From NCBI RefSeq assembly GCF_003660445.1, contig NZ_QZVQ01000007.1, positions 62,001 through 126,000 of the forward strand: a stretch of 64,000 nucleotides of DNA, in the 5' to 3' direction. The notes below the pieces were generated by a model that saw only the letters and a list, made by a program, of their open reading frames with translations, was not told the origin of the DNA and did not search any database. A program made the position numbers and the translations under genes. Shown in pieces: positions 33,861 to 43,418 of this stretch (position 1 is the stretch's first letter; each line of letters begins with the position of its first letter). This DNA is from Croceibacterium ferulae. GTDB lineage: Bacteria > Pseudomonadota > Alphaproteobacteria > Sphingomonadales > Sphingomonadaceae.

Positions 33861-36539
33861 TCAGAACCGGTAGCGCGCCCCCACGCCATAGGTGCGCGGC
33901 TGGTTGGTATATCCCGACACTGCGAAGGGCTGCGCCACCGAGTCGAACACCGAAAGCAGGTAGCGATTGTCGAGCAGGTTGCGGCCCCACACCGACAGCT
34001 CCACGCCAGCGCTATCCATGACATAGGTGAGCGAGGCCGACAGCTCGTTCACTTCCCGCGTGAACTGGTCGGCCGCCGCAATGGCTGCGCCCTGACCCTG
34101 GCTGACAAAGCCTGGCAGGCCCTCCACAATGTTGGTCTCGGCCTCGTGATGAAAGGTCGAGCGCAGCACGAGCTCGTCCCCGCCGGGCAGCGGCTGGATC
34201 CATTGTCCGCCCACCACCACGGTCCAGTCCGGCACCCCGGCCACGCTCAGGCCAGACAGGTCGCCGACCGAGGATAGCGGGAACTCCTGATAGGTCGCAT
34301 CCAGCCAGGTGACGCCCAGGCTGAGCGTAAGCGGGTCGACCGGATTGGCCGTGCCCTCGAACTCCACGCCCCAGGTGCGCTGCTTGCCGGCATTGGCGAG
34401 GAAGAAGCCGGTGCCGGTGAAGATGTTGGACTGAAAGCCGTCGATGTCCTGCCGGAAACCGGTGAGATTGGCCGAATAACGGCCCCTGCTGGCCTTCAGT
34501 CCCACTTCGATGACGCTGGCCTCCTCCGGACCTGCGAAGCGGCTGCCATAGGTGAGATTGTTGACTGCCAGCCCCGCCCCGGCAAGCGCCGCCGCGTCGC
34601 CGAGGAACGGGCGGCTGTCGCGCGACAGGTTGAAAGAGCTCGCCTTGAAGCCGGTGGCATAGCTTGCATAGACATTGAGCGCGTCATCCACATCGTAGGC
34701 CAGGCGGATCGTATAGGCGAAATCATTGTCGTCGGTCTCACCGCTCTCCACCGCATTGGGAAGGTTGACGAAGGGTGGGAACAGCTGAAGCGCGCGCGCG
34801 CCGAGCAGCGGGTTAACCTGCGGGTTGGCCGCGTTGACGGCGGCGAAGGCCTGCGCCCCTGCCTGCACCTGGGCAAAGCCGGCCGGGCTGGCCTGCGCGA
34901 AGCCGCCGATCTCCGCCTGCGTGGCAGGCCGGCCGAGCCCGAGCAGAGTGCCCACCGTGGTGGCAATGCCCTGCGCTGTGATCGCCCGGCCGCCGGCATC
35001 CACCAGATCGATGCCGGAAAACACATCGGAGGAAGCGTAAGTGGTGGTCGCCCGCTTCTCGTCCATCGTGTAATTCCCGCCCAGTGTCAGGACGAGGCCA
35101 GCAGCGATCTCGACATCGAACTGGCCGAACAGGGAGAGCGCCTGGTTCTCGAGATCGAAGGTGCCCGTTTCGCTCACACCAGGCACGAAGAACCGCCCGA
35201 TATATTGCGCAGGGTTGCCATACAGCGTGCCCAGCGTGCCTTCCAGGTTCGTCACCGCCGCGCCGCTGCCATTCCCACCGACGCTGATGTCCGCGAAGGT
35301 CCGGAAAGAATCGCCGGTGACGACATCCTGCCGCTCCCGCACCTTTTCATCGAAGTAATAGAGGCCGAGCAGCGCGGTGACCGGCCCGAAGGTTGCGGTG
35401 GCGCGCAGTTCCTGCGTGAAGGTTTCCAGCGTCTGGTCGTAGAAACGGCGCAGCAGGTCGGCGGAGGTAAAGTCCACATCCTGGCCATAGGTACCGTCGG
35501 TCGTGCGGAAAGCGGTGATGGAGGTCAGCGCCACCCGGCCGAGGTCCAGGTCGAACTGCCCCGACACTCCGACATTGTCGATGACGTTGGTGGAGGGGAA
35601 ATTGTTGTACACCACATTGCCGAACCGGTCGGCCGGATCGCTCACCTGCCCGCCCAGCGCGCGGATCGCGGCGGTGGCGGGCGAGCTGAGCAGGTTCACG
35701 ACGCCGCAGCAATTCTCGTCGATGCGATCATAGTCCACGATCAGGCGCGCGGTCAGCGCTCCACCATTGTCGAACAGCCCCTGCCCACGAATGAACCAGC
35801 GATCCCGTTCGTTGGTGCGCGTGCCGGAGCCTTCGTCGCGATTGTATCCGTCCCGCCGGTTGATGCCGGCGGCAAGGCTCACCGCGACGTGATCGTCCAG
35901 CGGGCCGCTGGCATAGGCGCGGGCGACGAGGGCGTCGTAATTGCCATAGGACAGCTCGGCCGATCCGGTCGGCGTGAAGCTGGGCAGGCGGGTGACGATG
36001 GAGATGACACCCGCGCTCGCATTTTTGCCGAACAGGGTGGATTGCGGCCCACGCAGCACCTCGATGCGGGCGACATCGGGCAGGTCGCCGATCTGCGCGG
36101 AGGTGCGCGAACGATAGACCCCATCCACGAACACACCGACCGAGGGTTCGATGCCGGCATTGTTGGCGCCGTTGCCGAAGCCGCGGATGATGAAATTGGT
36201 GTTGGCGGAGCTCTGCAGCTGCGTCACCCGCAGCGATGGCACCACCGATTGCAGGTCGCGCAGGTCGCGGATCTGCTCGCGCTCCAGCGTCTCGGCCGTG
36301 GTCACGGTTACGGCCACCGGAGTTTCCTGCAGCGTCTGTTCGCGCTTGGTGGCGGTGACGATGATGGCATTGCCGGGCACGTCCCGCGAAGCGGAGGTGT
36401 CCGCACTTGCACTGGCCTCCGCAGGGAGGGAGGCGGCATCCTGCGCGATGGCAGCACCCGGCAAGACCGCCGCCGAACACACGCCGCACAGCGCCATTGC
36501 CCGCAGACCACGCACCGAGAGAGCGAACTCGATGATCAT
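33861..36539 (-). CDS. TonB-dependent outer-membrane receptor
   Basis: An 892-residue receptor with a signal peptide (cut near residue 33, AAIAQD), a TonB box-like IIVTATKREQTLQETPVAV, a plug domain (FIIRGFGNGANN, IEVLRGPQSTLFGKNASAGVISIVT) and a 22-strand barrel ending YGVGARYRF. It belongs to the broad sphingomonad receptor family whose substrates cannot be told from sequence. ATG 36539 (MIIEFAL) has GAGG upstream. The divergent alpha/beta hydrolase gene may be functionally linked. No siderophore gene is nearby. Confidence 0.92.
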   Translation of the reverse strand: MIIEFALSVRGLRAMALCGVCSAAVLPGAAIAQDAASLPAEASASADTSASRDVPGNAIIVTATKREQTLQETPVAVTVTTAETLEREQIRDLRDLQSVVPSLRVTQLQSSANTNFIIRGFGNGANNAGIEPSVGVFVDGVYRSRTSAQIGDLPDVARIEVLRGPQSTLFGKNASAGVISIVTRLPSFTPTGSAELSYGNYDALVARAYASGPLDDHVAVSLAAGINRRDGYNRDEGSGTRTNERDRWFIRGQGLFDNGGALTARLIVDYDRIDENCCGVVNLLSSPATAAIRALGGQVSDPADRFGNVVYNNFPSTNVIDNVGVSGQFDLDLGRVALTSITAFRTTDGTYGQDVDFTSADLLRRFYDQTLETFTQELRATATFGPVTALLGLYYFDEKVRERQDVVTGDSFRTFADISVGGNGSGAAVTNLEGTLGTLYGNPAQYIGRFFVPGVSETGTFDLENQALSLFGQFDVEIAAGLVLTLGGNYTMDEKRATTTYASSDVFSGIDLVDAGGRAITAQGIATTVGTLLGLGRPATQAEIGGFAQASPAGFAQVQAGAQAFAAVNAANPQVNPLLGARALQLFPPFVNLPNAVESGETDDNDFAYTIRLAYDVDDALNVYASYATGFKASSFNLSRDSRPFLGDAAALAGAGLAVNNLTYGSRFAGPEEASVIEVGLKASRGRYSANLTGFRQDIDGFQSNIFTGTGFFLANAGKQRTWGVEFEGTANPVDPLTLSLGVTWLDATYQEFPLSSVGDLSGLSVAGVPDWTVVVGGQWIQPLPGGDELVLRSTFHHEAETNIVEGLPGFVSQGQGAAIAAADQFTREVNELSASLTYVMDSAGVELSVWGRNLLDNRYLLSVFDSVAQPFAVSGYTNQPRTYGVGARYRF

Positions 36540-36767
36540 AGGAACCTCACCCCTCCGTGCACGATCATCCCTGCAAGTTCTGCCTGGTGCCATGCTTCTG
36601 TAATCCGACGATTAGATCGCGGATCGTAGGGAAGCAATCACTTGCGAGCCGCTCGGTCCATGTAGTCATGCATCGTACCAAAGCTTCCGCGAGGCGCGGC
36701 CGAACAGTGCGCCGCGAGTGCCCGCACGATCACATCATCTGCGAGGCACAGCTTCGCCCGCAGTAGT

Positions 36768-36800
36768 TTGTGCAGTGCAAGCAACTTGTGCGCTGCACAA
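36768..36800. promoter_or_regulatory. Inverted repeat TTGTGCAG...CTGCACAA upstream of the hydrolase gene
   Basis: Two perfect 8-base arms separated by 17 bases end 13 bases before the hydrolase ATG. The left arm continues as TTGTGCAGTGCA, which recurs at 48467-48478. Symmetry and position fit an operator; TGC-rich boxes of this sort resemble those reported for PhaR-type regulators, which is inference. Confidence 0.45.
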
Positions 36801-36813
36801 TGGTTCTAGGGAC

Positions 36814-37833
36814 ATGACACAGAAAACCAGCCTCCGATCGCACCTGCCGCACGGCATCAACTTCCCAACACGAGGCGGTCGCAGGGGGTCGGGGCCGAGC
36901 TGGATCGCGGGAGCTGCTGGCCTCGGCGCCCTGGCTGCCAGCGCCCTGTTCAATCGGGCGAGCAAGCGGCGCGCGGAGGCTGCCACACCGCCGGCCGGTT
37001 CGTTCATCGAGGTGGATGGCGTGCGCCTGCATTATGTGGACCGGGGCAGCGGCACGCCGGTCGTGCTGCTGCACGGCAATGGCGTGACCTTCCAGGACTA
37101 CGAGGCAAGCGGCGTTCTCGATCTGGCGGCGGAGCAGCATCGGGTGATCGCATTCGACCGGCCCGGCTTCGGATACAGCGAGCGCCCACGCACGACGGTT
37201 TGGACGCCCGCCGCCCAGGCCAGCCTGATCGCCAAGGCATTGAATGAACTCGGCGTCGGTCCGGCCGTGGTCGTGGGTCACAGCTGGGGTACGCTGGTCG
37301 CATTGGCCATGGCGCTTGATGAGCCTGCGGCAGTTTCAGGTCTGGTCCTGCTGTCGGGATATTATTACGGCACGGCGCGGCCCGATGTCTGGCCGTTCTC
37401 CGTGCCGGCAATACCGCTGCTCGGCGACCTGCTGGCCAACACTCTTTCGCCGCTGGCCGGTCGGCTGATCGGTCCGGCAGCGATCAAGGCGAGCTTCTCG
37501 CCCGCACCAATACCTGAGAAGTTTGCCGCCTTCCCGCTGGCACTGACGCTGCGCCCCTCACAGGTCAGGGCAACTGCGGCTGACACTGCGATGATGGTGC
37601 CGGCCGCGATCGAGCTCAGCGGTCGCTACGATCGGCTGGCGGTTCCCGTGATCGTCATGGCAGGCACGGGAGACCTCATCACCCATGTGAACAAGCATGC
37701 CGAGCGCCTCGCGGATGAAATCGCAGATGCGGAGCTGCGCACGATTGCCGAGCAGGGGCACCTGTTCCACTACGCCTTCCCGGAGCGGGTCGTCTCCGCG
37801 ATCGGCGATGTCGCGCGGCGCGCAGCCGCGTAG
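36814..37833 (+). CDS. Membrane-anchored alpha/beta hydrolase
   Basis: About 339 residues. After a basic N-terminus a hydrophobic segment (about 28-45, WIAGAAGLGALAASALF) probably anchors it in the inner membrane. The fold then shows VVLLHGNGVTFQDYE (oxyanion region), RPGFGYSERP, the nucleophile in VVGHSWGTLVALA, the acid in MAGTGDLITHV and the His in EQGHLFHYAF. It may be a lipase/esterase or epoxide-hydrolase relative; substrate not inferable. AGGGA precedes the ATG. Divergent from the TonB receptor, with a 274-base shared upstream region. Confidence 0.8.
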   Translation: MTQKTSLRSHLPHGINFPTRGGRRGSGPSWIAGAAGLGALAASALFNRASKRRAEAATPPAGSFIEVDGVRLHYVDRGSGTPVVLLHGNGVTFQDYEASGVLDLAAEQHRVIAFDRPGFGYSERPRTTVWTPAAQASLIAKALNELGVGPAVVVGHSWGTLVALAMALDEPAAVSGLVLLSGYYYGTARPDVWPFSVPAIPLLGDLLANTLSPLAGRLIGPAAIKASFSPAPIPEKFAAFPLALTLRPSQVRATAADTAMMVPAAIELSGRYDRLAVPVIVMAGTGDLITHVNKHAERLADEIADAELRTIAEQGHLFHYAFPERVVSAIGDVARRAAA

Positions 37834-37914
37834 GCCATTCGATGCGCAGCGATGCAGGCAGGCCGCGCATCGACTGCGCAGGTGGAAGACGGCGCGACGA
37901 GGCGGAGGAGGCTT

Positions 37915-39222
37915 CTACTCGCCGGCCCGCCAGGCTGAAGGATCATCCTCCTGTGCGATCAGGGCGAGGCCATGCGCGATCGAGGTCAGCTCTCCGCCGG
38001 ACATGATCTGCTCCGGCCGGAAGCGGTCGGTGAAGACACGGCGGACGGCGGGGACCAGCGATGTGCCGCCGGTCAGGAAGACCCGCTCGATTTCACCTTG
38101 CGTCACGCCGGCATCGGCCAGTGCATCGTCCACCGCTTGCGCCATGCGGGCGATGTCCGGCTCTATCCAGCCTTCGAACTCGGCTCTGCTTACCGGCGCT
38201 TCGATCTCCACGCCGGCGCCGGAGAAGCGGAATGTCGCGTGATCCTCCGCCGTCAGCGTCCGCTTCAGCTGCGTCACCGCATCGTAGAGCGGGAAGCCCA
38301 GCTCATTCTCGATCATCGCGATCATGCGGCCGATGGCGTCGGGATCGACCGCACTGCGCCGCAGGCGCGCAAGCTCGTCCAGCGTCCGGCGGTTGCGCAT
38401 CAGCGCCAGCCTGGACCAGTCGGAGAAGTCCGCGAAATAGCCGGGCGGGATCTCCAGAATCTTGTCGAAGGAGCGATAGGACGTGCCCTTGCCCAGCTTC
38501 GGCAGCACCAGGTGATCGACGATCCGCTGATCGAACCGGTCGCCCGCCAGTCCCACGCCGGCATGGCCCAGCGGAACACAGCGCTGCGCCGCCCCGGGCT
38601 CCTCGACCCGCACCACGGAAAAGTCGCTGGTGCCGCCCCCGAAATCGGCCACCAGCAACGTCGCCGGCTGGCTCAGGCGAGAGGCATAGCTGAAGGCGGC
38701 GGCCAGCGGCTCGTAGACGTAATGCGTTTCCCGCGCGAAGCCGTCGAACATCGCGTCATAGCGTTGCCGCGCGAGCGCCGGGTCCGGTCGCCCGCCGGCA
38801 TAATGGACCGGGCGCCCCACCACGATCCGGTCGAGCCTGTCCAGCGTGCCGCCGGCATGGGACGCCAGCTTGTCGAGGAAGATGCGGCCGAGATCCTCGA
38901 ACTTGAAGGGACGGCCGAACACGGATGCGCGCTCGAACGAGCGGCTGGCGGCGACGGACTTGAACGATTGCAGGAAACGGCTGTCGCCAGGGAATTCGAG
39001 ATATTCGTGGATCGCGGCCGGCCCGACCTCCACGTCCAGCCCACCGCGCACATCGGCATCCCGCCAGAAGCACAGCGCCGACCGGAACACCTCCGCCGGC
39101 CCGTCCGGTCCTTCCAGCATGACCATCTGCGGCGCCCCGCCCCCAGCGCCCGCCAGCGCGGCGACACTGTTGGTGGTGCCGAAGTCCAGCCCGGCCGAAC
39201 GGCTCTGGAGAGACTGGGTCAT
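37915..39222 (-). CDS. Hsp70-family chaperone-like protein, YegD type
   Basis: A 435-residue actin-fold ATPase of the Hsp70 superfamily with only the nucleotide-binding part: LDFGTTNSVAAL (phosphate 1) at about 12-23, LLVADFGGGTSDFSVV (phosphate 2) near 190, and VFLTGGTSLVPAVRRVF (adenosine motif) near 385. There is no substrate-binding domain or lid, which fits the YegD/DnaK-like subfamily. Cytoplasmic; function poorly known. Convergent with the hydrolase gene. Confidence 0.87.
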   Translation of the reverse strand: MTQSLQSRSAGLDFGTTNSVAALAGAGGGAPQMVMLEGPDGPAEVFRSALCFWRDADVRGGLDVEVGPAAIHEYLEFPGDSRFLQSFKSVAASRSFERASVFGRPFKFEDLGRIFLDKLASHAGGTLDRLDRIVVGRPVHYAGGRPDPALARQRYDAMFDGFARETHYVYEPLAAAFSYASRLSQPATLLVADFGGGTSDFSVVRVEEPGAAQRCVPLGHAGVGLAGDRFDQRIVDHLVLPKLGKGTSYRSFDKILEIPPGYFADFSDWSRLALMRNRRTLDELARLRRSAVDPDAIGRMIAMIENELGFPLYDAVTQLKRTLTAEDHATFRFSGAGVEIEAPVSRAEFEGWIEPDIARMAQAVDDALADAGVTQGEIERVFLTGGTSLVPAVRRVFTDRFRPEQIMSGGELTSIAHGLALIAQEDDPSAWRAGE

Positions 39223-39416
39223 GGGATGATGTCGAAGCCGGGTCGCGTCATGCCGGCCGCCTAGTGCGGCGTGTGCCCCGGGGACAAGCCCGAAGTGGCG
39301 GCGAGGCTCATGGCGGCTGGCCTGGACTGCCGGATTTGGCCTTTGTCCGGCACGCTGTCATCCGGCGCGCATTGTACGGCACGATGCGAGCGGCGAGCGC
39401 GATCGTGACTGCGTGG

Positions 39417-39998
39417 CTAAGGCTCCCGCGGCAGGCTCCACCGCGCGGAAGGCGTGCGGAACGTGACCGACCAGCGGGGCTGGTCCTGCTCGACGATGCT
39501 GTGCTCCCACCCATGCCGCGCTTCGCCGGAGAGGTGGTAGGCGCCCCGCGGCTCCAGCGGCACCGTGCGCCGATCGAACCCGCCGTCAGGCCGGCGCCGC
39601 CGGAATCGCATCTCCGCCGCTGCGCCGAGCGACAGGCCGAGCACATGTTCGTAGATCGGCCGGTCGCGGTGCCAGCCGATCCCGGCGCCTGGATCGTAGC
39701 GGATCAGCAGCGCCTGTATCAGGGTGCCGGCATCCAGCCCGGCAAACTCCGCCATGCGTGACCGGATCGGCAGCAGCCACTCCGGAATCGGTTCTGCACG
39801 GGCGACCTGCTGCGTATCGAAGTCGTAGTTCCACCCGAATGAAAATGTCAGACGCTTGCCCTCCCACCCCTGAAACCGGAAGGGCGTGAGATCCGTGCCG
39901 TCGATCGCCGCAATCAGGCGCGCTTCCTCGGCTTCGGCCACGAGGTCCGGAACCGTCGCCAGGCCGGGCAGGACAGGTGTGCCGAAGAGGTCCATCAT
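39417..39998 (-). CDS. AlkB-family 2-oxoglutarate/Fe(II) dioxygenase
   Basis: A 193-residue dioxygenase that probably removes alkyl groups from DNA or RNA bases. Iron ligands are His110 and Asp112 (GIGWHRDRP) and His166 (HGWEHS); 2-oxoglutarate is bound by Arg175 and Arg181 (QPRWSVTFR), with the six-residue spacing of E. coli AlkB. It is of the ALKBH-like subgroup that repairs alkylated nucleic acids. Divergent from the ABC-F gene; no ada or other adaptive-response gene is adjacent. Confidence 0.87.
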   Translation of the reverse strand: MMDLFGTPVLPGLATVPDLVAEAEEARLIAAIDGTDLTPFRFQGWEGKRLTFSFGWNYDFDTQQVARAEPIPEWLLPIRSRMAEFAGLDAGTLIQALLIRYDPGAGIGWHRDRPIYEHVLGLSLGAAAEMRFRRRRPDGGFDRRTVPLEPRGAYHLSGEARHGWEHSIVEQDQPRWSVTFRTPSARWSLPREP

Positions 39999-40111
39999 GG
40001 GGCCAAGATCGGGATCGATGACGCCGTTTCCAGGCGGGCGGCAGCGTTGGCGGCGACAAAAAGCGGCCCTTCGCCGTTGGCAGCAGCGCCAGCCCTGATA
40101 GGGGGCCGCAC

Positions 40112-41959
40112 ATGATCACGATCAACGACATCACCGTGCGGCTTGGCGGCAACACGATCCTGGATGGCGCCAGCGCCTCCATCCCGCCGGGCGCACGGGC
40201 CGGCATCGTCGGGCGGAACGGCGCCGGCAAGTCCACCCTGATGAAGGTCCTCATCGGCGAGCTGGAGCCTGACGCGGGCGCCATCAGCGTGCCGCGCCGC
40301 GCAAGGCTGGGCTACATCGCGCAATCCGCGCCTGACGGTTCGGCGACGCCGTTCGACACGGTCCTCGCCGCCGATGTGGAGCGGACCCAGCTGCTGGAGG
40401 AAGCCGAGACCTGCGAGGACTCCGACCGGCTCGGCGACCTGTATGACCGGCTGCTGGCGATCGACGCCTACACCGCCCCGGCACGTGCCGGCCGCATCCT
40501 GCAGGGGTTGGGCTTTGACGAGGAGATGCAGGCGCAGCCGCTCAGCAGCTTTTCCGGCGGGTGGAAGATGCGGGCCGCGCTGGCCGCGTTGCTGTTCTCC
40601 GCGCCGGACATCCTGCTGCTGGACGAACCTTCCAACCACCTTGACCTCGAAGCAACCCTGTGGCTGGAAAACTTCCTGAAGTCGTACCCCGCCACGCTGA
40701 TCATCATCAGCCACGAACGCGACCTGCTGAACAATGTCGTCGACACGATCCTGCATCTGCAGGGCGGCAAGATCGCGCTGTACGCCGGTGGCTATGACGA
40801 TTTCGAGCGGCAGCGGGCCGAACGGGCCGCGCATCTGGCCGCTGCCGCGGCCTCCCAGGACGCGCAACGCGCCAGGCTGCAGGATTATGTGGCGCGCAAC
40901 AGCGCCCGCGCCTCGACCGCCAAGCAGGCGCAGTCCCGTGCCAAGATGCTCGCCAAGATGCAGCCGATCGCGGCGCTGGCGGACGACCCTAGCCTCAGCT
41001 TCGACTTCCCCAATCCGGACGAACTTCGGCCGCCACTGATCACGCTGGACCTCGCCGCCGTCGGCTATGGCGAGACCCCGGTGCTGCGCCGCCTGAACCT
41101 GCGGATCGACCCGGACGAGCGGGTCGCGCTGCTTGGGCGCAACGGTAATGGCAAGACCACCCTCGCCCGCCTGCTCGCCGCGCAGCTGCCGCCGCTGGAA
41201 GGCGCGATGAACGCGTCGGGCAAGATGCAGGTCGGCTATTTCACGCAGTATCAGGTGGAGGAGCTGGCCTCCGGCGACACCCCGCTGGAACACATGACCC
41301 GCGCGATGACCGGCAAGACCGCCGGAGCGGTGCGGGCACAATTGGGCCGCTTCGGCTTTTCCGGCCACCGCGCGACGCAGCAGGTCGCTAAGCTTTCCGG
41401 CGGGGAGCGGGCGCGACTGGCGTTGGCGCTGATCACTCGGGACGCACCGCATCTGCTGATCCTGGACGAACCGACCAACCACCTCGACGTCGATGCGCGC
41501 GAGGCACTGGTGCAGGCGTTGAACGCCTATGAGGGCGCGGTCATCCTGATCAGCCATGATCGACACATGGTCGAGCTGACGGCCGACCGGCTGGTGCTGG
41601 TGGATGATGGTACGGCCAAGGATTATACCGGCAACATGTCGGATTATATCGACTTCGTGCTCGGCCGGAACCAGCCCAAGGCCGAAGTCCCCGAGAAGCC
41701 GGCCAAGAAGAGCCGCGCGGATCAGACCCGCTCCCGCGAGCAGGCGCGCGAAGCGAAGCAGCAGGTGGCGGAGCTGGAGAAGCGTATCGCACGCCTGCAA
41801 AGCCAGATCGACAAGATCGACGAACGGCTGCTTGGTGGCAGCACCGGTTTCGGCGCAGGCGAACTGACGAAGGAACGCGCCGCACTGGTGAGCGAGCTGA
41901 CCGATGTCGAGGGACGCTGGCTGGAGGCAAGCGAGCGGCTGGACGAGAAGGCCGCCTGA
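40112..41959 (+). CDS. ABC-F family ATPase
   Basis: A 615-residue soluble protein with two ABC domains and no membrane helices. Walker A: GRNGAGKSTLMKVL near residue 32 and GRNGNGKTTLARLL near 343. Signatures: SSFSGGWKMRAALA and LSGGERARLALA. The linker and a C-terminal coiled coil (about 530-600) match YheS/Uup-type proteins, which act on ribosomes or in DNA-linked processes. It heads a + strand run with two more genes and lies near other ribosome-linked genes. Confidence 0.9.
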   Translation: MITINDITVRLGGNTILDGASASIPPGARAGIVGRNGAGKSTLMKVLIGELEPDAGAISVPRRARLGYIAQSAPDGSATPFDTVLAADVERTQLLEEAETCEDSDRLGDLYDRLLAIDAYTAPARAGRILQGLGFDEEMQAQPLSSFSGGWKMRAALAALLFSAPDILLLDEPSNHLDLEATLWLENFLKSYPATLIIISHERDLLNNVVDTILHLQGGKIALYAGGYDDFERQRAERAAHLAAAAASQDAQRARLQDYVARNSARASTAKQAQSRAKMLAKMQPIAALADDPSLSFDFPNPDELRPPLITLDLAAVGYGETPVLRRLNLRIDPDERVALLGRNGNGKTTLARLLAAQLPPLEGAMNASGKMQVGYFTQYQVEELASGDTPLEHMTRAMTGKTAGAVRAQLGRFGFSGHRATQQVAKLSGGERARLALALITRDAPHLLILDEPTNHLDVDAREALVQALNAYEGAVILISHDRHMVELTADRLVLVDDGTAKDYTGNMSDYIDFVLGRNQPKAEVPEKPAKKSRADQTRSREQAREAKQQVAELEKRIARLQSQIDKIDERLLGGSTGFGAGELTKERAALVSELTDVEGRWLEASERLDEKAA

Positions 41960-42001
41960 CCGCAGCCTTGCGCCGCCGCCCCAACAGTCTAGCAGGTGGC
42001 G

Positions 42002-42268
42002 ATGGACCTGGATGACCTGTTGCAACGCTACTTCGGCTCGGCCGATCTCGGCTCTGTTCCCCCCGGGGCGCTGGCTGCCGGGATCGAGAAGATCCAGGTC
42101 GATTTCGGGCTGGAGCGGGACCGGGCCAAGCGGTTCGGGCTGTGGTGCCTGCTCTACCTGCTGGATGCTTCGCCCGATCTGGACGTCGCCTTCACCGAAG
42201 CGGACGATCGCGACGCCGCACGCAACTTCATGGACCTGGTCGCAGCCGGTGGACAGGGACAGGAGTGA
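42002..42268 (+). CDS. Small unrecognised protein between ABC-F and JmjC genes
   Basis: An 88-residue acidic protein (MDLDDLLQRYFGSADL, KIQVDFGLERDRAKRFGLWCLLYLL, FTEADDRDAARNFMDL) with no family I can name. Helical content is high. Its stop overlaps the JmjC-gene start (TGATG), so the two are probably translated together. AGGTGG is near the ATG at 42002; a GTG six bases earlier is an alternative. It may be a partner of the oxygenase that follows. Confidence 0.65.
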   Translation: MDLDDLLQRYFGSADLGSVPPGALAAGIEKIQVDFGLERDRAKRFGLWCLLYLLDASPDLDVAFTEADDRDAARNFMDLVAAGGQGQE

Positions 42269-43416
42269 TGCAGATGGACCCTGCCCGCTTTGACCGCGAT
42301 GCCTTCCTGCGCGATCACTGGCAGCAGCAGCCGCAGCTGATCAGGAACCCTTGGGTCGGCTGGACCAACCCGCTGGAGCCGGACGAGCTGGCCGGGCTGG
42401 CGTGCGAAAGCGAGGTCGAGTCCCGTCTGGTCACCGGCTCAGCCGGTAGCTGGCAAATGGAACAGGGCCCGTTGCAGGAAAGTCGGTTCGCCGGGCTGGA
42501 CGCGGCGCCATGGACCCTTCTGGTGCAAGCGGTCGATCAGCATGTGCCAGAGGTGACCGCGCTGCTCGACGCGTTCCGTTTCATACCTAACTGGCGGGTG
42601 GATGACGTGATGGTCAGCTACGCCACGAAGGGCGGAGGGGTCGGTCCGCATTTCGACCAGTATGACGTGTTCCTGATCCAGGGTGCGGGCCGCCGCCGGT
42701 GGCAGCTTGGCAAACGGTGCGACGACAGCTCCCCGCTGCTGCCGCATGGCGATCTGCGGCTGCTGGCCGAGTTCGACGTGCAACAGGAATGGGTGCTGGA
42801 ACCGGGCGACATTCTCTACATCCCGCCCGGCATCGCGCATGACGGTGTCGCGCTGGACAATGATTGCATGACCTATTCGATCGGCTTCCGCGCACCATCG
42901 CGCGCCGAACTGGTGGAGGGATGGACGGAACACCTGCTGGACGCCCTGACCGAGGATGATCGCTACGCCGATCCGGCATTGCCGCAGCAGGACAATCCTG
43001 GCGAGATCACGCCCGCCGCGCTGGCCCGGCTGCACGCCATGGCGACCGAAGGCTTGCTGGACATGGACGGCTTCGCCCGCTGGTTCGGGCAGCACAGCAC
43101 CCGGCCCAAATATCCGGAGATCGACTGGCGACCGGACCAGCCGATCGGCCAGGACGATCTGGCGGAAATGCTGGCTTCCGGCGATCTGGTGCGCAACCCG
43201 GCGGCGCGCTTCTCCTTCGTGCGACAGGGCAATGCCGCCCTGCTGCTGTTCGTGAACGGCCGGTCCATTCCCTGCGACGGGCCTGCCGCCGCCCTGGCGG
43301 AACGGATCTGTGCCCGCGACCGCCTGGAGGTGGAGCCTGCATCGATCGCCGATCCGCCATCCGCCGAGCTGTTGCTGAGCCTGATCAACGAAGGCGCCAT
43401 CGCCTTCGACGGATAG
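42268..43416 (+). CDS. JmjC/cupin ribosomal oxygenase, RoxA (YcfD)-like
   Basis: A 382-residue 2-oxoglutarate/Fe(II) oxygenase with the JmjC triad His128, Asp130 (GPHFDQYDVFLIQ) and His191 (IPPGIAHDGV). Length and the helical plus winged-helix-like C-terminal part match E. coli RoxA/YcfD, which hydroxylates an arginine of ribosomal protein L16. ATG 42268 overlaps the preceding stop, but an AGGAG lies eight bases before the ATG at 42274, which may be the true start. It ends just two bases from the convergent rluE. Confidence 0.85.
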   Translation: MQMDPARFDRDAFLRDHWQQQPQLIRNPWVGWTNPLEPDELAGLACESEVESRLVTGSAGSWQMEQGPLQESRFAGLDAAPWTLLVQAVDQHVPEVTALLDAFRFIPNWRVDDVMVSYATKGGGVGPHFDQYDVFLIQGAGRRRWQLGKRCDDSSPLLPHGDLRLLAEFDVQQEWVLEPGDILYIPPGIAHDGVALDNDCMTYSIGFRAPSRAELVEGWTEHLLDALTEDDRYADPALPQQDNPGEITPAALARLHAMATEGLLDMDGFARWFGQHSTRPKYPEIDWRPDQPIGQDDLAEMLASGDLVRNPAARFSFVRQGNAALLLFVNGRSIPCDGPAAALAERICARDRLEVEPASIADPPSAELLLSLINEGAIAFDG

Positions 43417-43418
43417 GA

